A program made the translations under genes and the position numbers. The notes under the pieces are model-generated. The model made no database searches. It was not told the DNA's origin and was given only the letters and a program-made list of their open reading frames with translations. Below, piece by piece: positions 1 to 6,971 of a stretch of 8,242 bases of DNA. Every line of letters begins with the position of its first letter. Position 1 is the stretch's first letter. Location of the stretch: contig JAJQCI010000124.1 in the NCBI GenBank assembly GCA_021202835.1, forward strand, positions 1 through 8,242. Reading direction: 5' to 3'. Source of the stretch: Clostridiales bacterium (lineage in GTDB: Bacteria; Bacillota; Clostridia; Lachnospirales; CAG-274).

Positions 1-3000
1 ATACTTGCGGCAGCACTTTTTGTTCTATCTATGATAGACGAAGACAAAATGGGAAGCTCTATTGCGGCTATAACAGGACTGTTTGCCGATTTAGTGGCAT
101 CAATAACACTTCTCGAAAAATTTAACGGAAGTTCCGGCAAGGGTCTACTCAACGGAATTGAAGGAGTTTTTTCAGGAACTATTGACGCCACAAGGATGAT
201 TGCTATGGCAGGGGCAATAGTAATTCTTGCAGGAGCGCTAAAGATAATAGCAGGAATCGACCCCGACAAGCTTGAAGGAGCGTTTATGGCTATAACGGGC
301 TTGATGGTCAATATGACCGCTTTTATGAAGATTATGGAAAACGGTGGTTCAAAGTCTGTTAAAGGAGCAACGCAGATGGTAATATTTGCGGCGGCTTTAA
401 AGGTTTTGGCTTCTGTATGCAAGGATTTATCCGAGCTTAAACCCGAGGAAATTGCTACGGGGCTTATAGGAGTAGGCGTGCTTTTGGGAGAAGTTGCCGC
501 TTTTCTTAAATTGGGCAATTTCGGCAGCAGCTCTGTTTCAGCAGGAGCGAGAATAGTTATTCTTGCAGAGGCGATAAAGATTTTGGCGAGTGCCTGTGAA
601 ATCTTTTCGAAAATGAATTTGGAACAAATAGCAAAAGGACTTACAGGCGTAGGAGCCTTGCTTGTCGAAGTCGGGGCATTTACAAAGCTGACAAGCGATT
701 CGAAGCATATGCTTACGTCGGGAGCGGCTCTTATTGAAACAGCTGCGGCTATAAAAATTATTGCTTCGGCTTTTAATGATATTAAGGAACTGAACATAGA
801 GCAGATTGCAACAGGTCTAACCGGTATCGGAGGGCTTTTGACTGAAATAAGCGCATTTACAAAGCTGACAAGCAGCTCAAAACATATGCTAACAACAGGA
901 GCGGCTCTTATAGAAATTGCGGCAGCTATGAAAATAATTGCTTCAGTGTTTAATGATATGAAGGATATGACTTGGGAGGAAATGGTAAGAGGTCTTACGG
1001 CTATGGGGGTCGCCCTTGCCGAAATTACGGCCGCCGTAAATTTAATGCCTAAGAATATGCTTTCTATAGGTTCGGGGCTTCTTATTGTGTCCGCAGCCTT
1101 GTTGGTTTTAAGCAAGGCTCTTGAAAATATGGGCTATATGAGCGGAGAAGAAATTGCAAAGAGTTTGATTGCTTTGGGCGGAGCTATGGCTATACTGGCC
1201 GTTGGACTTAATGTTATGAAAGGAACATTAGGCGGCTCAGCAGCTATGACTGTGGCTGTGGCAGCATTGGCACTTTTAGTATCTGTGCTTTATGCTTTAG
1301 GAAGTATGAGCTGGGAAACAATAGCAAAAGGTTTAATTGTTATGGCATCAGCATTCGCCATTATAGGAGTCGCAGGCCTTGCGTTGTCGCCCCTTACTCC
1401 GATTATTTTGGCTTTTTCTGCCGCATTTGGAATTATGAGTGTCAGCATGGCGATTTTTAGTGCAAGTGTAGCACTCTTAGCTGCGAGTATAGGTGCTTTG
1501 GCAACCGGCGCTTCAACACTTGTTGCAACTTTAAAGACTATTACGGCTGGAGCGAGTTTAAGCGGCTCAATATTGCCTGCTTTATTGGCCGGACTTGAGG
1601 CACTTATAGCAACAATAGCCGGTAAAATTTTGGAATATGCACCCAAAATAATAGCAGTAGTTTCGACGCTCATAATACAGGTATTGGAATCTTTGGCGGA
1701 GTATGCTCCTCAGATTGTAAATTCACTTTGTGACTTTCTTATAGGGGTGTTTGATGCTTTGGCAGAGAGAATACCTGAGCTGGCAAGTTCTATAGGAAAT
1801 GTTCTCAAGGCAATATTTGAAGTATTTCAAAATGCCATAGGAGATATGAGCGGAGAAGAGATTTTGGAGCTTATAGCCGGAGTAGGAATGATAACGGCTT
1901 TAATGTTTGCTCTTTCGGCTCTTTCAGGTATTGTGCCTTCTGCTATGGTCGGAGTTTTAGCTTTAGGAGTGTTAATAGCGGAGTTGGCGGCGGTAGGAGC
2001 TTTAGCACAAATCCCCGGGCTGGAGTGGCTTATTTCGGAAGGCGGGAATCTTCTTGAAAAGATAGGAACGGCTTTAGGGCAGTTTGTAGGAGGACTTGTA
2101 GGCGGAATAGCAAGCGGTATAACAGGTCAGCTTCCTGGAATGGCACAAGATTTGTCGTTATTTATGGCAAACTTACAGCCGTTTATTATAGGCGCAAAAA
2201 TGATTGACGCTTCTTCTATGGACGGTATTAAGGCTTTAGCAGAGGCTTTGATTATGCTTACGGCTTCGGAATTATTAAACGGAATTACAAGCTGGCTTAC
2301 AGGCGGAGCATCTTTGGCAGATTTCGGCGAAGAGTTAAACGCATTTGCTCCGAGCTTTACAAGCTTTGCCAATACCGTAAGCGGAACAGATTTCAGTAAT
2401 GTGGCTGTTTCGGCAGAAGCATTGAGAGACTTCTGTGATGCGGCTTCTGATATACCGAATCAAGGCGGATTGGTTTCTTTATTTACGGGTGACAATACTC
2501 TTGGAAAGTTTGCGGACGGTTTAGCGGCTTTCGGTATAAACTGGGCGGCTTATGCCAGATTAGTGCAGGGTGTTGATTTCAGCGGAGTAGCACCTTCGGC
2601 AGAGGCTTTATCTGATTTCTGTGATGCGGCTTCTGATATACCGAACAGCGGAGGCTTAGTGGGTCTTTTCAGCGGCGAGAACGATTTAACCGATTTCGGA
2701 AGCGGACTTCAATCTTTCGGAAAAAACTTAAAACAGTACGCCGAAGACGTAAGCGGAATAGACAACACGTTTGTAACCAATATGTCAAATGCGGCTAATG
2801 CTCTTACTGTTTTTGCGGAAGCGGCGGAGAGTACAAACAGCGGCAAAGATTTAAAGACTTTCGGAAAGAAATTAGAAGCCTTCGGTACTTCTTTCGTAAC
2901 TTTCTGCAACAGTATGAACAGTGCAAATTTTGATTCATCAAGTGTGTCTTCTGCCGCAAACGCTTTATCTTCTATTGTAGATTCGGCAGCTACAGCTGCA

Positions 3001-4008
3001 CAAAACAAACTTGAAACCTTTACGACAATAGGCAAAAATATTGTGGACAAACTGAAAAGCGGAATAACCTCGAATAAAACAAGTGCTGTTACGGCTATCG
3101 GTAATATTGCAAAACAAATGATTACAAAAGTGAAAGGCTATTATGAGAGTTTTAGGTCTGCCGGTTCTTATCTTGCCAGCGGACTTGCGGCAGGTATAAC
3201 CGCCGGAAAAAGCAGTGCTATAACTGCGGCTGGCAATATGGCAAGAGAAACCCTACAGGCGGCTAAAGACGAGCTTGAAATAGCTTCGCCTTCACAGGCT
3301 TTCAGAGATGAAGTAGGCAAACAAATCGGCGCAGGCTTAGCTGAAGGCATTTTGGCAAGTACGGATGAAGCGGCCGAAGCAGCTTCAAATATGTCGGACG
3401 AGGTTATTAAAGCGGCAAAGAGCAAGCTTAGTAATTTCAAAGACTGGATTTCCGATTTGAAGTTTTACGGAAATATTACCACAGAGGAAAAGCTGTTTGC
3501 CTATGAAGAAATAGCCGAACAGTTTAAAGACATTCCCGAACTTTATAAGGAATGTAATAAAGAAATATACACACTTCAAAATGAACTGACCGAAGAAGAA
3601 AAGAAGCGGATGGAAGATAACTATCAGGCAGCTCTTAACTATGTTGAGAGAGAAAAGAACTTCAACAGAATGAGCGCAGCCGAGGAGATAGCTTATTTAC
3701 AGAATGTTTATGATAACGAGAAGCTGACGGAAGAAGACAGAGAAGAGCTTGAAGAAAAACTGTTTGCAAAAAGGCAGGAATATATAGAGGGCAATGCGGA
3801 ACTTATAAAACAGGAAATCGACAGAGAAACGGCCCTCCTTGAAACATATGAACAGGGCAGCGAGGAATATGCAAATACCGTTTTATATTTAACACAGCTG
3901 ATTGAGGATTATGCCGAGGCAGTGGAGAAAGCCAACGAGGAGCTTGCGGAAGCCAATACAACAGAGCTGCGGACGCTTTTCAGGACGAACAGGATTTCGG
4001 CGGAATGA
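1..4008 (+). CDS. Phage tail tape measure protein, N-terminal and central part (5' partial, 3' frameshifted)
   Basis: Tape measure proteins set tail length in long-tailed phages and occupy the tail tube lumen before DNA ejection. The frame is open from base 1, so the first ATG (31) is internal and the true start lies upstream. Numbering from that ATG, residues ~4-480 are Ala/Gly/Ile/Leu-rich tandem repeats of about 59 residues. Residues ~480-760 are hydrophobic amphipathic helices, and ~762-990 a second repeat family of 62 residues. Two Gly-Ile-rich modules follow, then an SPSQ-x-F motif near residue 1086, common in TMP C-terminal halves. Residues ~1130-1318 are charged coiled coil. The last ~15 residues (ELRTLF to the stop) look out of frame; the -1 frame instead reads AADAFQDEQDFGG and leads directly into the next ORF. 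With that ORF the protein exceeds 1,700 residues. The hydrophobic segments are TMP helices rather than evidence of an integral membrane protein. Confidence 0.92.
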   Translation: MLAAALFVLSMIDEDKMGSSIAAITGLFADLVASITLLEKFNGSSGKGLLNGIEGVFSGTIDATRMIAMAGAIVILAGALKIIAGIDPDKLEGAFMAITGLMVNMTAFMKIMENGGSKSVKGATQMVIFAAALKVLASVCKDLSELKPEEIATGLIGVGVLLGEVAAFLKLGNFGSSSVSAGARIVILAEAIKILASACEIFSKMNLEQIAKGLTGVGALLVEVGAFTKLTSDSKHMLTSGAALIETAAAIKIIASAFNDIKELNIEQIATGLTGIGGLLTEISAFTKLTSSSKHMLTTGAALIEIAAAMKIIASVFNDMKDMTWEEMVRGLTAMGVALAEITAAVNLMPKNMLSIGSGLLIVSAALLVLSKALENMGYMSGEEIAKSLIALGGAMAILAVGLNVMKGTLGGSAAMTVAVAALALLVSVLYALGSMSWETIAKGLIVMASAFAIIGVAGLALSPLTPIILAFSAAFGIMSVSMAIFSASVALLAASIGALATGASTLVATLKTITAGASLSGSILPALLAGLEALIATIAGKILEYAPKIIAVVSTLIIQVLESLAEYAPQIVNSLCDFLIGVFDALAERIPELASSIGNVLKAIFEVFQNAIGDMSGEEILELIAGVGMITALMFALSALSGIVPSAMVGVLALGVLIAELAAVGALAQIPGLEWLISEGGNLLEKIGTALGQFVGGLVGGIASGITGQLPGMAQDLSLFMANLQPFIIGAKMIDASSMDGIKALAEALIMLTASELLNGITSWLTGGASLADFGEELNAFAPSFTSFANTVSGTDFSNVAVSAEALRDFCDAASDIPNQGGLVSLFTGDNTLGKFADGLAAFGINWAAYARLVQGVDFSGVAPSAEALSDFCDAASDIPNSGGLVGLFSGENDLTDFGSGLQSFGKNLKQYAEDVSGIDNTFVTNMSNAANALTVFAEAAESTNSGKDLKTFGKKLEAFGTSFVTFCNSMNSANFDSSSVSSAANALSSIVDSAATAAQNKLETFTTIGKNIVDKLKSGITSNKTSAVTAIGNIAKQMITKVKGYYESFRSAGSYLASGLAAGITAGKSSAITAAGNMARETLQAAKDELEIASPSQAFRDEVGKQIGAGLAEGILASTDEAAEAASNMSDEVIKAAKSKLSNFKDWISDLKFYGNITTEEKLFAYEEIAEQFKDIPELYKECNKEIYTLQNELTEEEKKRMEDNYQAALNYVEREKNFNRMSAAEEIAYLQNVYDNEKLTEEDREELEEKLFAKRQEYIEGNAELIKQEIDRETALLETYEQGSEEYANTVLYLTQLIEDYAEAVEKANEELAEANTTELRTLFRTNRISAE
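262..1479 (+). repeat. TMP repeat family 1: seven tandem ~59-residue units
   Basis: Units begin at 262, 442, 619, 796, 973, 1144 and 1312. Four starts (442, 619, 796, 973) are exactly 177 bases apart; the others are 180, 171 and 168. The unit pattern is EEIAxGLxGxGxLLxEVxAF, then a Ser/Gly turn, then GAxLIxxAAAxKIIASxFxxM. Units at 619 and 796 are the closest pair. A divergent, 74-residue unit starts near 40, and the window begins within yet another. Confidence 0.85.
2314..3000 (+). repeat. TMP repeat family 2: four tandem 55-62-residue units
   Basis: Units start at 2314, 2500, 2686 and 2851 (spacings 186, 186 and 165 bases). Each begins L-x2-F-x2-x-L-x-x-F-G and contains a Ser-Ala-rich helix followed by an acidic loop. 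The first two share an identical 29-base run (2431-2459 and 2617-2645) encoding FCDAASDIPN, pointing to recent duplication or gene conversion. Confidence 0.8.
3028..3306 (+). repeat. Gly-Ile-rich TMP modules before the first SPS motif
   Basis: Two units, from 3028 (IGKNIVDKLKSGITSNKTSA) and 3157 (AGSYLASGLAAGITAGKSSA), resemble a third at 4986-5129 (IGQQIVNGLIQGINSRSSA). The second and third each run into SPS-x-x-F. The shared module on both sides of the frameshift supports one original tape measure protein. Confidence 0.65.
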
Positions 4009-5195
4009 GCGGATATTTGGAACAGCTTGAATTTTACAAACAGCTTTTGCCGACGGTTGTGGGAAATGAAGAAAAGCAGAAAGCAGTTCTCAAGCAAATT
4101 TACAAATTGGAAAAGCAGATTTATGACGCCGCAAAGGACTATGAAGAAGAGCTTTCAAGTATTCAGACAGAAGCGGCGGCAGAACGAAAAGAGCTTACAG
4201 AACAGTATTATTCCGACATGACCGACATTGAGGAAAAATATGAAGAAAAGCGTGAAGAGCTTGAGCAGGAGTATGCCGACAAAGTTGAAGAAATTAATTC
4301 TCAGCTTGAAGACGATATTGCTGACCTTGAACAAGCCTATGAAGACGCTTTGGAATCAAGAGCAGACGCTTTGTATGACGCATACGGACTGTTTGACGAG
4401 GTTTCAGAGAAGGACGACGTTGACGGGTCGGACCTTATGCAGAATCTTCAAGACCAGATTGATGAATTTAAGGAATGGCAGGAGGTTTTAAACGACCTTT
4501 CAGCAAAGGGACTTGACGAAGCTCTTATCGAAGAATTTCAGGATATGGGCGTCAGCGCCATTGCGGAGCTTAAAGCCCTTAACAATATGTCCGATTCAGA
4601 GCTTCAGCAGTACGCCAACCTTTGGGCTGAAAAGCACCAGCTGGCAACAGACCAGGCAACGGCCGAGCTTGAGGATTTAAGAACCGAAACCCAGACACAG
4701 ATTGCGGCACTTAAAACGGAAGCCGAAGCAGAGCTTGACGAGTATGTTGAAACGTGGCAGGCTGAAATGGATGAGCTGAACCAAAATATGGTAGACGAGC
4801 TTGATGACCTCAGAGCAGAGTTTAAACAAAATATGAAAACTCTTAACTCTGACACAAAAAAACAGCTTGAAAGCCTTAAAAGTGAGTTTGACGAAAAAAT
4901 GGGACTTATAGCCTCGGATACTGAAGCCGAAATACAGGAAATGGTAGAGAATGTTGAGCAGATTATAGAAAGCTCAAACTGGAAATCTATAGGCCAGCAG
5001 ATTGTAAACGGCTTGATTCAGGGTATAAACAGCAGAAGCTCGGCTTTCTACAGCGCTGTTGAAAATATGATGAATACTGCGACAAATACGGCGCAGAACG
5101 CAGTCGAAGAGCATTCACCGTCAAAAGTGTTTGCCGAAATAGGAGAGTATATGGTTTTGGGTCTTATCTTGAAGAAGAGCAGTTTGACGAAATGA
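4005..5195 (+). CDS. Tape measure protein C-terminal coiled-coil part, displaced by frameshift and 3' truncated
   Basis: This is most likely the continuation of the preceding tape measure gene in the -1 frame, not a separate gene. Its frame is open from 3906, the ATG overlaps the upstream stop (ATGA), and no good ribosome binding site precedes it; re-initiation remains possible. Residues ~25-118 are Glu/Lys-rich coiled coil. A compact helical stretch with LFDEVSEKD and MGVSAIAELK follows (~125-200), then a second coiled coil (~205-325). Near residues 328-375 an IGQQIVNGLIQGI module precedes SPSKVFAEIGEYMVLGL, the usual TMP C-terminal motif, matching modules before the frameshift. TMP-like sequence ends at about GLI; the final residues (LKKSSLTK) are an out-of-frame reading of tail-protein DNA. 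A normal TMP would continue beyond this, so the 3' end is judged lost. Confidence 0.85.
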   Translation: MSGYLEQLEFYKQLLPTVVGNEEKQKAVLKQIYKLEKQIYDAAKDYEEELSSIQTEAAAERKELTEQYYSDMTDIEEKYEEKREELEQEYADKVEEINSQLEDDIADLEQAYEDALESRADALYDAYGLFDEVSEKDDVDGSDLMQNLQDQIDEFKEWQEVLNDLSAKGLDEALIEEFQDMGVSAIAELKALNNMSDSELQQYANLWAEKHQLATDQATAELEDLRTETQTQIAALKTEAEAELDEYVETWQAEMDELNQNMVDELDDLRAEFKQNMKTLNSDTKKQLESLKSEFDEKMGLIASDTEAEIQEMVENVEQIIESSNWKSIGQQIVNGLIQGINSRSSAFYSAVENMMNTATNTAQNAVEEHSPSKVFAEIGEYMVLGLILKKSSLTK

Positions 5196-6301
5196 CTATT
5201 GAAATTTCGGCTGTAGATCTTAGATATTTGTCGGAAGACTATAATTCGATTAATCTTCTTGACCAGGTAAGGGTTATTTCAACTCCCCACGGAATGAACA
5301 AAGTATTTCCCGTAACGGAACTGAGTATTCAGTTTGACGACCCTGAAAATTCAACGTATGTTTTGGGTGACAAGGTTGAAGGCAGTTTTACAAGCTCGAC
5401 AAGAAAGGAAAATCAAGATATTTTAAACAGAATCGAGAACCTGCCAGATGAAGACAGTGTTCTCGAAAAGGCCAAAGCCAATGCGACGGAAATAATGAAT
5501 CTGGTAACTCAGGGTTATGTAACCGTAATAACAAATTCATCGGGGTCAGAGGCTCTTTACGTTTCTTCCGAAAGTGCCACGGTGGCTTATGACTATGACA
5601 ATGATATTTGGAACAGTGACGTCAAACTGTGGAAATGGAATGTAAACGGTTTGGGATATTCCGAAGACGGAGGAAAATCTTATACAACAGCCATAACAAT
5701 GGACGGCGCTATTGTGGCGGATTTCATAACCACGGGTCATATGTCGGCTGACAGAATAGAAGCCGGTATTTTAAGGTCCTCAAGTGGAGATTCGAAGTGG
5801 AATTTGGATACCGGCGAAATAACTATGACACGAGGCTCAATTAACATAGGTGACGTATTTTCCGTAAGTAAAGGCGGAGTGTTGACCTGTACAAGCGGTG
5901 AAATAGGCGGTTTTACAATAACAGCCACTACTATAGAAAATTCACTCTTGAAATTAAGCGGAAGCGGGCTTGCTTTTCTGTCAAGCGGTCTTGTTGAGGG
6001 AACGTATGCGCCTTCATACTGGGCTGTGCAGCCGTCGGCTAAAGGCATAACAATGCAGCTTGAAAACAGGACAGATTTCCTCCTGTGGACACACCTCGAT
6101 AGTTCGAGCGATTCCACCTATACGGCAAAGCTTTATATGAGTGATGTTACGGTTTGCCCGGAATGCGGCGGAAGCTTTCAGTGGGATTCGAGCGCAGCTG
6201 CATTGGTGTGTCAAAGCTGCGGATATGTGTATACCTCTTTAAAGGTGATTTTAGAGGCATTTATTTCGTGTGGATTTGTGTTATATTCCACTAAAGCCTG
6301 A
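5192..6301 (+). CDS. Phage tail-associated (Tal / tail-spike type) protein fragment with C-terminal zinc-ribbon-like motif
   Basis: Residues 1-63 resemble the end of the N-terminal domain of siphovirus tail-associated proteins (prophage endopeptidase tail family): a VDL motif, then LLDQVRVISTPHG, FPVTELSIQFDDPE and YVLG. The same frame upstream of the ATG reads YLEEEQFDE, also typical of this family, so the start at 5192 is not the ancestral one and several hundred residues are missing. A helical linker (~75-105) leads to a beta-rich region with LWKWNVNGLGYS and MDGAIVADFITTG (170-182), common in Clostridia phage tail proteins. It ends with C322-x2-C325-x14-C340-x2-C343, a zinc-ribbon-like arrangement. 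From about residue 346 the coding strand is antisense to an integrase gene, so the last ~23 residues are not native. No ribosome binding site precedes the ATG; the protein may be unexpressed. Confidence 0.83.
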   Translation: MTIEISAVDLRYLSEDYNSINLLDQVRVISTPHGMNKVFPVTELSIQFDDPENSTYVLGDKVEGSFTSSTRKENQDILNRIENLPDEDSVLEKAKANATEIMNLVTQGYVTVITNSSGSEALYVSSESATVAYDYDNDIWNSDVKLWKWNVNGLGYSEDGGKSYTTAITMDGAIVADFITTGHMSADRIEAGILRSSSGDSKWNLDTGEITMTRGSINIGDVFSVSKGGVLTCTSGEIGGFTITATTIENSLLKLSGSGLAFLSSGLVEGTYAPSYWAVQPSAKGITMQLENRTDFLLWTHLDSSSDSTYTAKLYMSDVTVCPECGGSFQWDSSAAALVCQSCGYVYTSLKVILEAFISCGFVLYSTKA

Positions 6302-6462
6302 AGTACTTCGGCTTTTGTTTTGCAGCAGCCGATGTCTTCATATTTTTGTATAACTTTGCCGTCGGCGGTTTGTTCCCGGCCTGCTGTTTTTCTGACCCTG
6401 TAAGGTTTTCTTCTTTTTCCCGGCAACTTGTGTATGCTTTCATAACCGTTTGATAGTTTCAT
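6211..6462 (-). pseudogene. Tyrosine recombinase (phage integrase) N-terminal fragment
   Basis: The 83-residue minus-strand product starts MKLSNGYESIHKL and continues with GKRRKPYRVRK, a DGKVIQKYEDIG strand and TKAEVLQALVEYN. This resembles the N-terminal arm-site DNA-binding domain (AP2-like/three-stranded sheet) of Clostridia and Tn916-family tyrosine integrases. The next segment, ITFKEVY (about 6229-6249), is where such integrases begin the core-binding domain. After it the frame reads TYPQL and stops, because the DNA is then the complement of the tail gene. The core-binding and catalytic domains (R-H-R-Y) are absent. The start codon at 6462 is supported by AGAAGG ten bases upstream on the minus strand. 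It cannot be an active recombinase, but a small DNA-binding peptide could still be made. It overlaps the tail ORF tail-to-tail. Confidence 0.72.
6293..6321 (+). terminator. Possible intrinsic terminator after the tail ORF
   Basis: AAAGCC, a one-base bulge and GAA can pair with TTC and GGCTTT around a GTAC loop, followed by TGTTTT. It sits across the tail ORF stop codon on the + strand. However, the same bases encode AEVLQAL of the integrase fragment on the other strand, so the hairpin may be a coincidence of integrase coding sequence rather than a selected terminator. Confidence 0.3.
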
Positions 6463-6516
6463 TTATGTTTTTCCTTCTACATTAGGTAAATCTCATTTTA
6501 TTTCTTCTTTAAAATA
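6463..6516. other. AT-rich spacer upstream of the integrase fragment
   Basis: These 54 bases separate the integrase start (minus strand) from the next + strand reading frame. They hold the integrase ribosome binding site and AT-rich sequence that could include the integrase promoter, but I see no convincing -35/-10 pair on either strand. A rearrangement joint may lie at or just beyond its right end. Confidence 0.4.
6473..6478 (-). promoter_or_regulatory. Ribosome binding site of the integrase fragment
   Basis: On the minus strand AGAAGG lies ten bases upstream of the ATG at 6462. This fixes the native start of the integrase and shows that the 5' end of the gene was retained while its 3' part was lost. 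Confidence 0.5.
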
Positions 6517-6956
6517 TTGGACAGATATATAAACACGGGGCGGTTGATTCCGCTTAGAAATTCAATACTTATTAATATGAATTTTGACAGGCAGGCCGTT
6601 TCACATCACGAGGATGTTTGTGTCAAATATGATATTTCCGCATATAAAGATATTATGAGAAGCAGGCGTAACATTTGGGACAACGAATCCATTGTAAACG
6701 CCGGTGAGCTTTGTTATGCTCTTTACAGAGCTGTTAATTCTAATTCCGACGAATCCCAAAGTGCGGCGGTTATTGAAATTTTGGAGAAGCACCCGAGAGC
6801 GAAAGGCTTGGGTATATTTGGTGCAGTATAACGCCGGTTGTGAAGGATGGCTATTATTATCACTTAAAAAGCCGTTCGGGAATAGACTTGGCAATAAGCA
6901 AGGCACTTAAGGCAAAGAAAAAGTTTAATGAAGGCAAATTTATGAGCGAAAAATGA
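6517..6956 (+). pseudogene. Unrecognised small phage gene, frameshifted and possibly 5'-truncated
   Basis: I do not recognise the family. The first frame gives 104 residues from a TTG at 6517 (or from an ATG at 6577) and ends LGIFGAV at 6831. Neither start has a ribosome binding site, so the real 5' end may be lost. At 6828 the -1 frame continues ITPVVKDGYYYHLKSRSG and runs to a stop at 6954-6956 (FMSEK). The join is smooth in composition and style, consistent with loss of one base at gtAtaacg, and would give about 146 residues: a mixed alpha/beta N-terminal part with a Lys-rich C-terminus. Its ending 15 bases before the endolysin start suggests both were one operon in the tail-to-lysis region. 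Another + frame through 6704-6910 gives LLLSLKKPFG-like text and is judged a shadow. Confidence 0.5.
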
Positions 6957-6964
6957 AAGGAAGG
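6956..6964 (+). promoter_or_regulatory. Ribosome binding site of the endolysin
   Basis: AAAGGAAGG with a seven-base spacer precedes the ATG at 6972, supporting that start for the amidase. Confidence 0.7.
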
Positions 6965-6971
6965 ATTTTAA

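Noticed and set aside
31..1800. Multi-pass membrane transporter
   Set aside because: Hydrophobic helices are regularly repeated and small-residue rich with frequent charged turns, leading into coiled coil and SPS motifs; this is the normal pattern of tape measure proteins.
1290..3440. Several minus-strand reading frames of 81-127 codons opposite the tape measure gene
   Set aside because: They are shadows of the Ala/Ser-rich repeat coding on the + strand; their products mirror its repeats and lack ribosome binding sites.
3960..4008. Programmed -1 ribosomal frameshift in the tape measure gene
   Set aside because: No slippery heptamer in the right phase and no clear downstream stem; programmed frameshifting is known for tail assembly chaperones upstream of the TMP, not for the TMP itself.
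4027..4491. Two overlapping + strand frames (64 and 87 codons) within the coiled-coil ORF
   Set aside because: They give basic, Arg/Lys/Thr-rich products typical of out-of-frame Glu-rich coiled-coil DNA, and the coiled-coil frame explains the region.
5900..6462. Invertible tail-fibre switch (tail gene facing a recombinase)
   Set aside because: The recombinase is only an N-terminal domain of integrase type, not an invertase, and I see no paired inverted crossover sites or alternative tail ends.
6704..6910. 68-codon + strand frame overlapping the broken gene before the endolysin
   Set aside because: It is out of frame with the protein-like reading on both sides of 6828 and has no ribosome binding site.
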